This document shows, piece by piece, positions 1 to 8,651 of a stretch of DNA of 64,000 nucleotides; the stretch's first letter is position 1, and the number at the start of each line of letters is the position of its first letter. The notes under the pieces are model-generated. The model did no database searches. It worked only from the letters and a program-made list of their open reading frames with translations, and had not been told where the DNA came from. The translations under genes and the position numbers were made by a program. Source of the DNA: Flavobacterium channae (GTDB taxonomy: Bacteria; Bacteroidota; Bacteroidia; Flavobacteriales; Flavobacteriaceae); assembly GCF_021172165.1 (NCBI RefSeq), contig NZ_CP089096.1, positions 124,001 to 188,000 on the forward strand, read 5' to 3'.

Positions 1-1
1 T

Positions 2-1078
2 CGTTCAGGCGATACTTTTGGTAAACTTTTAGAAAAATATCCATTAAAAGATAGTTTACGAGTTCATGATGTTACCGAAAAAGTAAAAGATTCTTTCAAT
101 GTAAGAAGAATTAAAGCAGGTAAACCTTACATCATGTTTCTCGATAAGAAAAAGCCTAACACGCTTCAAGCTTTAGTTTATATCGAAGATAGAATTAGCT
201 ATACTGTTGTTGATTTTAGAGATTCAATAGCAGTTTTCAATAAAAAGAAACCCACTACTTTAAAGAGAAGAGTAGTAGCAGCAGAAATCGAAGGTTCATT
301 ATCCGAAACGCTTAGCAATGCTGGAGTCAGTGCTGGTTTAGCCAATAAGTTAGCGAATATTTACGCTTATACTGTCGATTTCTTTAAAATTCAAAAAGGT
401 GATAAATTTGCGGTTACCATAAACGAACGCTATATCGACGATTCCATTTATGTTGGTGTAGAAAGTATCGAAGCTTCTTACTTTGAACATAAAGGCAAGA
501 AAATTTTCGCGTTTCCTTATAAATTGTCCGAAAATCAAAAATATGAAGACTATTATGATGAAAACGGAAAAGGTTTAAAGAGTATGTTTTTAAAGGCGCC
601 ATTGGATTATTTTAGAATCTCTTCACGTTTTTCGGGTAGACGTTTCCATCCGGTTCAAATGCGTTTTAAAGCACATAACGGAACTGATTATGCTGCGCCA
701 CATGGAACTCCTATTAAAACAACTGCTTCTGGAGTTGTTGAAAGAACAGGTTATACTGCTGGAAATGGAAATTTCGTAAAAGTTCGTCATAGTTCAACAT
801 ATTCTACGCAATATTTACACATGTCCAAGATTTTAGTTCGCAACGGACAACGCGTTACGCAAGGACAAGTAATTGGTAAAGTAGGAAGTACTGGTTTGGC
901 CACTGGTCCACACGTTTGTTATCGTTTTTGGAAAAATGGCGTTCAAGTAGATCCGCTTAGGCTGAAATTGCCAAATGCCGAACCGATGAATGAATCACAT
1001 AAACAAAAATATTTAGCGCATATTGCTCCTTTAAAGAAAGAATTGGATAGTATAACTGCAGTAAAATTTAAAGAATAA
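2..1078 (+). CDS. M23 family peptidoglycan endopeptidase (5' end outside window)
   Basis: The reading frame is open from base 2, well upstream of the first ATG at 134, so the gene is cut by the window edge and 358 residues are visible. The N-terminal part resembles the LysM/OapA-like region often placed before M23 domains. The C-terminal LytM/M23 domain has the zinc motif HNGTD (His at 674-676, Asp at 686-688) and a YLHM His at 818-820. The usual HxH motif reads GPHVCYRF: the first His (911-913) is kept but the second is Cys (917-919). The family cuts peptide cross-links in the cell wall. The stop overlaps the pgi start as TAATG, so the two are probably co-transcribed. Confidence 0.88.
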   Translation, partial: RSGDTFGKLLEKYPLKDSLRVHDVTEKVKDSFNVRRIKAGKPYIMFLDKKKPNTLQALVYIEDRISYTVVDFRDSIAVFNKKKPTTLKRRVVAAEIEGSLSETLSNAGVSAGLANKLANIYAYTVDFFKIQKGDKFAVTINERYIDDSIYVGVESIEASYFEHKGKKIFAFPYKLSENQKYEDYYDENGKGLKSMFLKAPLDYFRISSRFSGRRFHPVQMRFKAHNGTDYAAPHGTPIKTTASGVVERTGYTAGNGNFVKVRHSSTYSTQYLHMSKILVRNGQRVTQGQVIGKVGSTGLATGPHVCYRFWKNGVQVDPLRLKLPNAEPMNESHKQKYLAHIAPLKKELDSITAVKFKE

Positions 1079-2715
1079 TGACACTACCAAAAGTAAATCC
1101 GTCACAAACAGCTGCATGGCAGCAAATACAATCACACTTTGAGAAAATGCAAGCAACTTCTATGAAAGATTTGTTTGCTTCTGATACAAATAGAGCTGAG
1201 AAATTTCACATACAATGGAATGATTTTTTAGTTGATTATTCTAAAAATATTGCCAATCAAGAAACGTTAGATTTATTATTGAATTTAGCTAATGAAGTGC
1301 AATTAAAAAAAGCGATTTCAAGTTATTTCCAAGGCGATTTAATCAATCAAACCGAAAACAGAGCGGTTTTACACACGGCGCTTCGTGCAAAAGAATCAGC
1401 CAATATTTTGGTTGATGGCGTTAACGTAATGCCAGAAGTATATTCGGTAAAAAATAAAATTAAAAACTTCTCAAACGAAGTTATCTCAGGAAATAGAAAA
1501 GGATTTACAGGAAAACCATTCACGGATATTGTAAATATTGGAATTGGCGGTTCTGATTTGGGTCCAGCGATGATTGTAGAAGCCTTACAATTCTATAAAA
1601 ATCATTTAAACGTTCATTTTGTTTCCAATGTAGATGGCGATCACGTTAACGAAGTAATCAAGAAATTAAATCCAGAAACTACTTTATTTGTAGTCGTTTC
1701 TAAAACGTTCACTACGCAAGAAACCTTATCCAATGCCGAAACCATCAGAAGCTGGTTTTTACAATCCGCTTCACAAGACGATGTGGCGAAGCATTTCGTA
1801 GCGGTTTCAACTAATATCCAAAAGGTAACCGAATTCGGAATTAATCCCGACAACGTTTTCCCAATGTGGGATTGGGTTGGAGGTCGTTTTTCGTTATGGA
1901 GCGCGGTAGGTTTATCTATAAGTTTAGCTGTTGGATTTGATAATTTCGATAAGTTATTGAAAGGTGCCAACGAAATGGACGAACATTTCAAAAACGAATC
2001 TTTCGACAAAAATATTCCGGTAATTTTAGCTATACTAAGCATTTGGTACAACAACTTTTTTGGTGCCGAAAGCGAAGCTTTAATTCCGTACACTCAATAT
2101 TTACAAAAGTTAGCTCCTTATCTACAACAAGGTATTATGGAGAGTAACGGAAAAAGTATTGGAAGAGACGGAAAACCTGTAAATTATCAAACTGGAACAA
2201 TTATTTGGGGCGAACCTGGAACAAATTCGCAACACGCGTTTTTCCAGTTGATTCATCAAGGAACCAAATTAATTCCAACAGATTTCATCGGATTCAAACA
2301 ATCACTTTACGAAAACAAAGACCATCATGACAAATTGATGTCGAATTTCTTTGCGCAAACCGAAGCTTTATTGATGGGTAAAACCGAAGCGCAAGTAAAA
2401 GCAGAATTCGAGAAACAAGGAATTTCAGGTGAAAAAGCCGATTTTCTATTGCCTTTCAAAGTGTTTTCAGGAAATAAACCAACAAATACGATTCTAATCG
2501 ATAAATTAACGCCAGAGTCATTAGGTGCTTTAGTGGCAATGTACGAACACAAGATTTTTGTGCAAGGTATCATTTGGAACATCTTCAGTTATGACCAATG
2601 GGGCGTGGAATTAGGAAAACAATTAGCTAATTCCATCTTAGACGAAATCGAGTCGAAAGAAGTGAAAAATCACGATAGTTCTACTTCGTTTTTGTTAAAA
2701 GCGTATTTGAAATAA
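1078..2715 (+). CDS. pgi: Glucose-6-phosphate isomerase
   Basis: Interconverts glucose-6-phosphate and fructose-6-phosphate in the cytoplasm (glycolysis and gluconeogenesis). The 545-residue length is typical of the long bacterial/eukaryotic PGI type. The first family signature, [13 protein letters not shown], is near residue 268; the catalytic-His region [15 protein letters not shown] is near 385; the C-terminal VELGKQLA segment carries the conserved Lys. The ATG shares one base with the upstream peptidase stop, which implies translational coupling. A strong terminator follows. Identification is secure. Confidence 0.97.
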   Translation: MTLPKVNPSQTAAWQQIQSHFEKMQATSMKDLFASDTNRAEKFHIQWNDFLVDYSKNIANQETLDLLLNLANEVQLKKAISSYFQGDLINQTENRAVLHTALRAKESANILVDGVNVMPEVYSVKNKIKNFSNEVISGNRKGFTGKPFTDIVNIGIGGSDLGPAMIVEALQFYKNHLNVHFVSNVDGDHVNEVIKKLNPETTLFVVVSKTFTTQETLSNAETIRSWFLQSASQDDVAKHFVAVSTNIQKVTEFGINPDNVFPMWDWVGGRFSLWSAVGLSISLAVGFDNFDKLLKGANEMDEHFKNESFDKNIPVILAILSIWYNNFFGAESEALIPYTQYLQKLAPYLQQGIMESNGKSIGRDGKPVNYQTGTIIWGEPGTNSQHAFFQLIHQGTKLIPTDFIGFKQSLYENKDHHDKLMSNFFAQTEALLMGKTEAQVKAEFEKQGISGEKADFLLPFKVFSGNKPTNTILIDKLTPESLGALVAMYEHKIFVQGIIWNIFSYDQWGVELGKQLANSILDEIESKEVKNHDSSTSFLLKAYLK

Positions 2716-2738
2716 GTTTTTGAAATACATGATATAAA

Positions 2739-2774
2739 AACCTCTTATTCATTTTTTTGGGTAAGAGGTTTTTT
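2739..2774 (+). terminator. Rho-independent terminator after pgi
   Basis: A 9-bp inverted repeat, AACCTCTTA at 2739-2747 and TAAGAGGTT at 2762-2770, is followed by a T run. It lies 24 bases after the pgi stop. Confidence 0.85.
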
Positions 2775-2789
2775 AATTTCCTATATTTG
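2756..2789 (+). promoter_or_regulatory. Predicted promoter of the 141-residue membrane protein gene
   Basis: A TATATTTG box at 2782-2789 matches the Bacteroidota -7 consensus TAnnTTTG. A TTTG at 2756-2759 lies 22 bases upstream as a possible -33 box, although it sits inside the pgi terminator loop. The start codon is 25 bases downstream. Confidence 0.5.
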
Positions 2790-2814
2790 TAATTCACTTT
2801 AAAAAAAATTAGGT

Positions 2815-3240
2815 ATGTACGAAACTATTCAATCCGTTCACTCTATCTTAGCTTATGCCGCTTTAGGGCTTTTAGTATTAGCTTCAATTAATGCCATTTT
2901 TGGATTAACCTCTAAAAAATTATTTACCGATAAAGACTTACGTTTGTCTTTATTCACTTTAATCATCTGCCATATTCAATTGTTAGTAGGTTTGATTTTG
3001 TATTTTGTTTCTCCATTAGGATTAGAACAATTAGGTAACATGAAAGACGCTGCTGTGCGTTTAACTTCGTTAGAGCATCCATTAATTAATATTATTGCTT
3101 TAGTATTAATCACAATCGGATGGTCAAAACACAAAAAAGAAGAAAGTAACAACGGAAAATTCAAAAAGATTGCCGTTTTCTATACATTAGGTTTAATATT
3201 AATCTTATCGAGACTTCCTTGGGCTAACTGGTTCAACTAG
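2815..3240 (+). CDS. Four-helix integral membrane protein, function unknown
   Basis: The 141-residue protein is almost entirely hydrophobic, with four predicted transmembrane helices at about residues 10-29, 44-66, 88-104 and 118-136. His residues lie in or beside helix 1 (VHSILAY), helix 2 (CHIQLLVG) and helix 3 (EHPLIN). This spacing could suit b-type heme binding, but that is inference. There is no signal peptide or catalytic motif I recognise. It lies between terminator and promoter signals and so may be a single-gene transcript. Conserved hypothetical membrane protein is the safe label. Confidence 0.8.
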   Translation: MYETIQSVHSILAYAALGLLVLASINAIFGLTSKKLFTDKDLRLSLFTLIICHIQLLVGLILYFVSPLGLEQLGNMKDAAVRLTSLEHPLINIIALVLITIGWSKHKKEESNNGKFKKIAVFYTLGLILILSRLPWANWFN

Positions 3241-3285
3241 TCTTTGGTACAGTCTTTGGTAATAAGTCAAGAAAATCAATAAATT

Positions 3286-3786
3286 ATGAAGAAAAACATC
3301 TTAATAATAGCATTTGTATTACTTATTGCCGCATTAGTAGGCTTTTCTAATGGAACTAAATCTGGTTTCGTTAGAAAAGCTTCTTTATATGATACCGTTA
3401 AGAAAAAAGATTCCCTCCAACTTTTAGATTCGATAAAAAAATCAGACTCTATTCGAGTGGCCGATTCTATAGCTAATCTAAAAACCAAACTATACAAGAA
3501 AAACGTAGAAGCTTCGCATTATTCCGATAAATTAAATGGAAGACGAACCGCAAGCGGACAAGTTTTTAGCAACAAAAAATATACGGCGGCACATAAAACG
3601 CTAAAATTTGGAACGAAAGTAAAAGTAACCAATTTAGCCAATAACAAAAGCGTTATCGTAACTATCAACGATAGAGGTCCGCACACTAGAGGAAGAGAAA
3701 TCGATTTGGCAAAACGTCCCTTTTTAGATATTTCTCATAATAATGGACGCTCACTTTTACGTGTGAGTTTAGAAATCGTAGAGTAA
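3286..3786 (+). CDS. RlpA-like double-psi beta-barrel protein
   Basis: The 166-residue protein has an N-terminal hydrophobic segment (about residues 3-21) without a lipobox Cys, so it is either secreted or anchored. A short charged stretch rich in DSI/DSL repeats follows. The C-terminal RlpA/DPBB domain starts at the ASHYSDKLNGRRTASG motif and includes FGTKVKVTNL and VTINDRGPH. RlpA proteins are lytic transglycosylases or glycan-binding proteins of the cell envelope. The catalytic Asp region (INDRGP) is present. Its stop touches the stop of the next, convergent gene with no spacer. Confidence 0.88.
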   Translation: MKKNILIIAFVLLIAALVGFSNGTKSGFVRKASLYDTVKKKDSLQLLDSIKKSDSIRVADSIANLKTKLYKKNVEASHYSDKLNGRRTASGQVFSNKKYTAAHKTLKFGTKVKVTNLANNKSVIVTINDRGPHTRGREIDLAKRPFLDISHNNGRSLLRVSLEIVE

Positions 3787-4218
3787 TTATTTCAATTTAC
3801 TTCCTTTTGAAGCCCACCAAGGCACCGTTTCCACAACTAATCTTCCTGCTTTTACTGCTGGATCAAGATTAGCTAAACTATCCGCTTCTTTCATAGTTTC
3901 GGTATTGAAAAGTAAGAATCCTGAAATCGTTTCATGTTTATCAGATGGACCAGCGACACTAATTTTATTCGTTTTCGCTAACCAATTGATATGTTCCATA
4001 TGCTTTTTCTGAATTTCCGCCGCTTCTTCTTTCGAATGTTCACGGTTAGGACCTTTTTTAAGCATGACCAAAAAATATTTCTGCATCACATACGTAGTAT
4101 CGCCTTCTTTGTAGCTAACGGTTTCGTGATTGGTTTTCGGTTTGTCAGGATAAATTACGGTATTTGAACCGCAAGAAAACAATAAAATTGTTGCCAATAT
4201 TCCAAAAAGTGCTTTCAT
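3787..4218 (-). CDS. YCII-domain lipoprotein
   Basis: A lipoprotein signal peptide ends in the lipobox LLFSC (Cys near residue 16). The rest (about residues 45-135) resembles a YCII-related domain: YFLVMLKKGPNR, then an amphipathic helix with HMEHINWLA, then ISVAGPSDKHETISGFLLF. YCII domains have a dimeric ferredoxin-like fold, and most have no known substrate. The gene ends back-to-back with the RlpA-like gene and lies just downstream of the CYTH gene on the same strand (1-base gap), so those two are probably co-transcribed. The exact role is unknown. Confidence 0.8.
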   Translation of the reverse strand: MKALFGILATILLFSCGSNTVIYPDKPKTNHETVSYKEGDTTYVMQKYFLVMLKKGPNREHSKEEAAEIQKKHMEHINWLAKTNKISVAGPSDKHETISGFLLFNTETMKEADSLANLDPAVKAGRLVVETVPWWASKGSKLK

Positions 4219-4219
4219 T

Positions 4220-4687
4220 TTACCAAGATTTAAAAGGATTATTACTCAAGTAAGCATTGTAATAACGTTCGTCAGAAGTGACTTCTTTCCCTAACCAATT
4301 CGGTTTTTCAAAAGATTCAGTTTCCGATTGTAGTTCTATTTCCGCTACGATTAAACCTTCGTTTTCACCTGCAAAAACATCAACTTCATACGTATGTTTC
4401 CCCATAGGAACTTCGTAACGAATTTTATCAATAGCGCCTTTTTCACAAAGTAGTAACAAGGCTTCAGCTTCTGAAATGGAGATTTCTTTTTCCCACTCAA
4501 AACGACTCATGCCCGATTCGTTTCCTTTGCCTTTTATGGTTAAAAAACCTTTGTCACCTTTGATTCTAACTCTAACGGTTCGTTCGGGATTCGAATTCAA
4601 ATAGCCTTGTACAATTCTAAACTGAGTCCTACTTTCCGAAATAAAATCGGTTGACGTGACTAAAAATTTGCGCTCTATTTCTGTCAA
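4220..4687 (-). CDS. CYTH domain protein (triphosphate-binding tunnel fold), TTG start
   Basis: The N-terminus carries the family signature EIERK (ExExK) at residues 3-7. Basic and acidic strands follow in the order expected of a CYTH tunnel: RTVRVRIKGDKGFLTIKG, then FEWEKEIS, YEVDVF and VAEIEL. Members hydrolyse triphosphate groups (inorganic triphosphatase, thiamine triphosphatase) or act as class IV adenylate cyclases; the substrate cannot be told here. The start is TTG: the only upstream in-frame codon before a TAA stop is ATT, and the next Met would remove the ExExK motif. It is paired with the YCII lipoprotein gene. Confidence 0.88.
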   Translation of the reverse strand: MTEIERKFLVTSTDFISESRTQFRIVQGYLNSNPERTVRVRIKGDKGFLTIKGKGNESGMSRFEWEKEISISEAEALLLLCEKGAIDKIRYEVPMGKHTYEVDVFAGENEGLIVAEIELQSETESFEKPNWLGKEVTSDERYYNAYLSNNPFKSW

Positions 4688-4753
4688 AATTTAATATTTA
4701 TTTAGGCTTCTAAATTACTAAAAAATACTTTCTCTTTGTATCTTTACGAATCT

Positions 4754-6796
4754 ATGACCAAAATTATGAATTTATTTACAAGCAAAAATCATCTTTCTCC
4801 CGATGTAATTCTTAAGAAATACTTTAACGAATTACAGCTCTGGCGTAATGAAGAAAACGAAATTGATATTTTAGTTCAATTGGTTAACGCCGTCCGTCCA
4901 AGAAATCCAAAAAAACCAGAACAAATAACTCTTTTTCCTATTATCGAATTTTTTACAAATAACGATGAGGAACGAATCAACTTTGTAGCGTATTTGCAAA
5001 CGGTTTTACAAAGCAAAAATTTCGACGCCATTTTAACTGATGCCGGAATTCTTCAAGATACCGATTTCTTCTACGAAGTTAAAAAGCGTGTTTTTGCAAA
5101 AGTTTTACCCTATCAAGCGCCAAAAGACACCTTACAATATGTTTTAAATCAGGTTTTTTATGTGGATTCTGATCCGGTTTGGATTAATAAAATTCCAAAA
5201 TCTGAGTTAGAAACGCTTTTTGAATTGTTTCAATTTGAGACGATTTATGAAAACGTTGCGGTCAATTCGCCTTTGTATGAAGTGATGCAAGCTATCAATC
5301 TGCTTTCGCAAAGAACCAGCGGGAAAGCCCTAGAATCTGACGTAATGAAAATGGTGCCCGAATATGCTGGTTTGGAAAGTCCATTTGCTGCTTTTGAAAA
5401 AGAATTGTATGCCATTGAAAATACGATTCGCAATAAAGAATCGGAATTTTACACCACTTCATCTGATATCAATTACAAGCAATTGTTGGTGTTGTATAAA
5501 CAATGTAACGAATTTGTTGAGAAAGCCTTTCAAAACTCCTCTAAATACGGAATTTCGCTACGTGTGAATCAAAACTTGTTGCGCATCAAACAACAGTTGT
5601 ATCGCGTAGGTGTTTTGATGCCACTTTTGGTAATCGATAAACCCGAAGACAAAAAAGCAAAATCAATTGAATTAGCGATTAAACTCATTAAATACAATTG
5701 CTTAAAAACCAACGTTAGAAAGTTATTTAACGAAAGCACGCAATTGTTATCGTACGAAATCACGCAACACACCGCAAAAACAGGCGAACACTATATAACC
5801 GTTTCTAAAACCGAGTATTTTAAAATGCTTTATGCGGCTATGGGCGGTGGTTTAATCGTTGGATTTTTATGTATTATTAAACTGTTGTTTTCTAAAATTG
5901 AAACTAGTGATTTTGGTCACGCCTTTTTATACAGTTTAAATTATTCTTTAGGATTTATTGTTATTTACCTTCTCGGATTTACGCTAGCAACTAAGCAACC
6001 TGCAATGACGGCTGCTGCATTAATTAGTGCGCTTGAAGATGGTTTGAAAAAACAAGCCAATGGCGATGGTGAAAAACACAAAAGTTTTGCGGTTTTGTTT
6101 GCCAGATTATTCCGTTCGCAGTTTGTGGCGTTTCTTGGAAATGTTATCATGGCGTTTCCTGTTGCTTTATTAGGAATTTGGTTAATCGATACGACGTTTG
6201 GAAATAATATTGCCGAAGTAAAATGGTTCAAATTCATCACCGATTTAAATCCAATAAAATCGTTGTTGCTTTTTCATGCCGCTATTGCTGGATTTTTCTT
6301 GTTTTTATCTGGAATTATCTCAGGAAGTGTTGCCAACAAAGACAAACATTACAATGTAAAATACCGCATAGAAGAACATCCTTGGTTAAAAATGACTTTT
6401 GGAAAAGAAAAAACAAAACGTTTTGCCAAGTGGTACGATAAAAAATGGGCAGGTTTAATTTCCAATTTTTGGTTTGGAATTTTCCTAGGAAGTACATCAT
6501 CTGTTGGTAAATTTCTTGGATTAGCTTTAGATATTCGTCACATTACCTTTGCGAGTGGAAATTTAGCATTAGCCTTATATGGCGCAAAATTTCATGTTGA
6601 GCAAAGCATGATGATTTGGGGAATTATTGGGGTTTTCATGATTGGAATTGTCAACTTTTTAGTGAGTTTTGGGTTGTCTTTAGGATTGGCTTTCCGCTCT
6701 CGTAATATTCCAATTACCGAATTACGACCAATTATTACCTCTATAAAACAGCATTTTTATAGAAAACCGATGAGTTTCTTTTTTCCTACCGAATAA
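4754..6796 (+). CDS. COG4389-type protein ('site-specific recombinase, Gcr family'), multi-pass membrane protein
   Basis: A long soluble N-terminal half (to about residue 360) is followed by roughly six hydrophobic helices in the C-terminal half and a conserved-looking FGKEKTKRFAKWYDKKWAGLISN segment between helices. I recognise this as the COG4389 family, traditionally labelled site-specific recombinase, but no Tyr or Ser recombinase motif is visible and the membrane topology argues against that role. ATG 4754 is chosen over a TTG at 4736. ATG 4766 is also possible, because a TATCTTTA box (4739-4746) that could be the -7 element lies just upstream. dinB follows 3 bases later, so they may be co-transcribed. 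Confidence 0.82.
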   Translation: MTKIMNLFTSKNHLSPDVILKKYFNELQLWRNEENEIDILVQLVNAVRPRNPKKPEQITLFPIIEFFTNNDEERINFVAYLQTVLQSKNFDAILTDAGILQDTDFFYEVKKRVFAKVLPYQAPKDTLQYVLNQVFYVDSDPVWINKIPKSELETLFELFQFETIYENVAVNSPLYEVMQAINLLSQRTSGKALESDVMKMVPEYAGLESPFAAFEKELYAIENTIRNKESEFYTTSSDINYKQLLVLYKQCNEFVEKAFQNSSKYGISLRVNQNLLRIKQQLYRVGVLMPLLVIDKPEDKKAKSIELAIKLIKYNCLKTNVRKLFNESTQLLSYEITQHTAKTGEHYITVSKTEYFKMLYAAMGGGLIVGFLCIIKLLFSKIETSDFGHAFLYSLNYSLGFIVIYLLGFTLATKQPAMTAAALISALEDGLKKQANGDGEKHKSFAVLFARLFRSQFVAFLGNVIMAFPVALLGIWLIDTTFGNNIAEVKWFKFITDLNPIKSLLLFHAAIAGFFLFLSGIISGSVANKDKHYNVKYRIEEHPWLKMTFGKEKTKRFAKWYDKKWAGLISNFWFGIFLGSTSSVGKFLGLALDIRHITFASGNLALALYGAKFHVEQSMMIWGIIGVFMIGIVNFLVSFGLSLGLAFRSRNIPITELRPIITSIKQHFYRKPMSFFFPTE

Positions 6797-6799
6797 GTT

Positions 6800-7897
6800 A
6801 TGAGCGAACACTACCGAAAAATAATTCACGTTGACATGGATGCGTTTTATGCATCGGTAGAGCAAATGGACAATCCGGAGCTGAAAGGAAAGCCTTTGGC
6901 TGTTGGTGGAAGCGAAGTTCGTGGAGTGGTTTCTGCAGCAAGTTATGAGGCAAGGAAATTTGGAGTTCGAAGTGCTATTAGCGGCATCCAGGCAAAACGA
7001 TTGTGTCCGGATTTAATTTTTGTACGACCACGATTTGACCGATACAAAGAGATTTCGAAGAAAATTCGCAAGATTTTTCATGAATATACCGATTTAGTGG
7101 AACCGTTATCGCTCGATGAAGCCTATTTAGACGTTACCGAAAACAAAAAAGGCAATCCGAGTGCGACATTAATAGCGCAAGAAATCAGAAAACGTATTTT
7201 TGAAGAAGTTGGGTTAACCGCTTCAGCTGGAATTTCCGTAAATAAATTTGTGGCTAAAATAGCTTCGGATTATAACAAACCTAATGGACAAAAAACGGTA
7301 AATCCTGATGAGGTGGAAATTTTTTTAGAGAAATTAGACATTAAAAAGTTCTATGGTGTAGGCAAAGTCACTGCCGAAAAAATGTACCAATTGGGAATTT
7401 TTACGGGTTACGATTTGAAACAAAAATCGCTGGAATATTTAGAAAAACACTTTGGAAACAGCGGTTTGCATTACTATCAAATTTGTCGTGGCATTCACAA
7501 CAGCGCAGTAAAACCTAATCGTAAGATAAAATCCGTTGGAGCGGAACGAACATTTGGCGAAAATTTATCTTCCGAAATTTTTATGGAAGAACGTTTGCAA
7601 AGCATTGCTAAAGAATTAGAAAAACGCTTGCAAAAAAGCAAAATATCAGGAAAAACCATCACCTTAAAAATAAAATATTCCGATTTTACATTACAAACGC
7701 GAAGTAAAACATTGCCTTATTTTATAAGCGATAAACACATTATTTTAGATGTTGCTAAAGATTTACTTTACCAAGAACGTTTGAGAAATTCGGTGCGATT
7801 GTTAGGTATTTCGGTGAATAATTTAAACAACGAAGAAAAAACTAAAACCGCTTTACCTCAAAAAAGTGTTTCGGTACAATTGAAGTTTGAGTTTTAA
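6800..7897 (+). CDS. dinB: DNA polymerase IV (Y-family translesion polymerase)
   Basis: Performs error-prone bypass of damaged template bases. The N-terminal palm motif HVDMDAFYASVEQ (metal ligand D12, gate region F16-Y17) and the catalytic SLDEAYLDV (D106, E107) are intact. A helix-hairpin-helix region (KKFYGVGKVTAEKM) and a little-finger domain follow. The extreme C-terminus VQLKFEF looks like a beta-clamp binding peptide. The 365-residue length is normal. The gene lies 3 bases after the COG4389 gene. No LexA-type operator was identified. Confidence 0.95.
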   Translation: MSEHYRKIIHVDMDAFYASVEQMDNPELKGKPLAVGGSEVRGVVSAASYEARKFGVRSAISGIQAKRLCPDLIFVRPRFDRYKEISKKIRKIFHEYTDLVEPLSLDEAYLDVTENKKGNPSATLIAQEIRKRIFEEVGLTASAGISVNKFVAKIASDYNKPNGQKTVNPDEVEIFLEKLDIKKFYGVGKVTAEKMYQLGIFTGYDLKQKSLEYLEKHFGNSGLHYYQICRGIHNSAVKPNRKIKSVGAERTFGENLSSEIFMEERLQSIAKELEKRLQKSKISGKTITLKIKYSDFTLQTRSKTLPYFISDKHIILDVAKDLLYQERLRNSVRLLGISVNNLNNEEKTKTALPQKSVSVQLKFEF

Positions 7898-7954
7898 AAA
7901 GTTGAAATTTTAACTAAAAGTATAGAAAAACTATAACAATGGTGTTGTAGGATT

Positions 7955-7987
7955 TTTGTTATATTGCATAATGATGTGATAAATTTT
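7955..7987 (+). promoter_or_regulatory. Predicted promoter of the receiver/kinase pair
   Basis: TTTG at 7955-7958, a 21-base spacer and TAAATTTT at 7980-7987 fit the Bacteroidota -33/-7 pattern with one mismatch in the -7 box. It would give a leader of about 25 bases. Confidence 0.5.
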
Positions 7988-8015
7988 AATTTTTTTAACC
8001 AAATTGTATAAATAA

Positions 8016-8651
8016 ATGGATTGGATTATTGAGAATAAAGATTGGATATTTAGTGGAATAGGTGTTTTAATTATAGGAATTATTATTAATTATTTTATTG
8101 ATAGAAACAAACAAAATGATAAACTCGGAATATTAGATAATTCTTCTGAGTCTAGTGTTGAAGTTAAAAATGAAGTTGTTATTAACAATATTCTTGAAGG
8201 AAAAAATTCTGGTAATCTTGCACCAAAGAGTGCGTTATCTTCAAAAGACGAACTTGAAACTAGAAAAAAGTTAACAAATATTCTTTTTGTTGATGATGAT
8301 ACTAAATTTAAAATTATAAAAATTCTTAATGTATCTGGATGGATTAACACGAAAATAATTAAAGATATTGATAATCCAGATTCTGATTTAGTGAAAAATT
8401 CACACATACTTTTTGTCGATATTAATGGTGTTGGTATAAAAATGGGATTTAAAGATGAAGGTTTGGGTCTGGCTAATTATTTAAAGAAAAAATATCCCGA
8501 AAAAAAAGTAATTATTTATTCAACTGAACAAGGCGGAAATAGATTTCATGAGGCATTGAGAAAAGTTGATGATTTTCTTCATAAAAATGCAGAACCTTCA
8601 GAATTCCAGGAAATTATTGAACAATTTAGTGCAGAAGTTGATTTGAAATGA
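8016..8651 (+). CDS. Membrane-tethered receiver-domain protein without output domain
   Basis: One transmembrane helix (about residues 11-28) is followed by a polar linker to residue 85 and a receiver domain to about 205. The acidic pocket (D93, D94), the phosphoacceptor position at the end of strand 3 (D135 in ILFVDING), the Ser/Thr switch (S169/T170 in VIIYST) and the Lys (K190 in DFLHK) are all in place, so the domain looks phosphorylatable. There is no DNA-binding or enzymatic output domain. The stop overlaps the start of the kinase-like gene by 4 bases (ATGA). The region looks more AT-rich than its neighbours (judged by eye). Confidence 0.82.
   Translation: MDWIIENKDWIFSGIGVLIIGIIINYFIDRNKQNDKLGILDNSSESSVEVKNEVVINNILEGKNSGNLAPKSALSSKDELETRKKLTNILFVDDDTKFKIIKILNVSGWINTKIIKDIDNPDSDLVKNSHILFVDINGVGIKMGFKDEGLGLANYLKKKYPEKKVIIYSTEQGGNRFHEALRKVDDFLHKNAEPSEFQEIIEQFSAEVDLK

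Noticed and set aside
1641-2093. 150-residue minus-strand frame
   Set aside because: Lies wholly inside pgi, which is certain; composition is not protein-like.
4754-6796. Calling the COG4389 protein a mobile-element recombinase
   Set aside because: No Tyr or Ser recombinase residues, several membrane helices and no flanking repeats; the label is historical.
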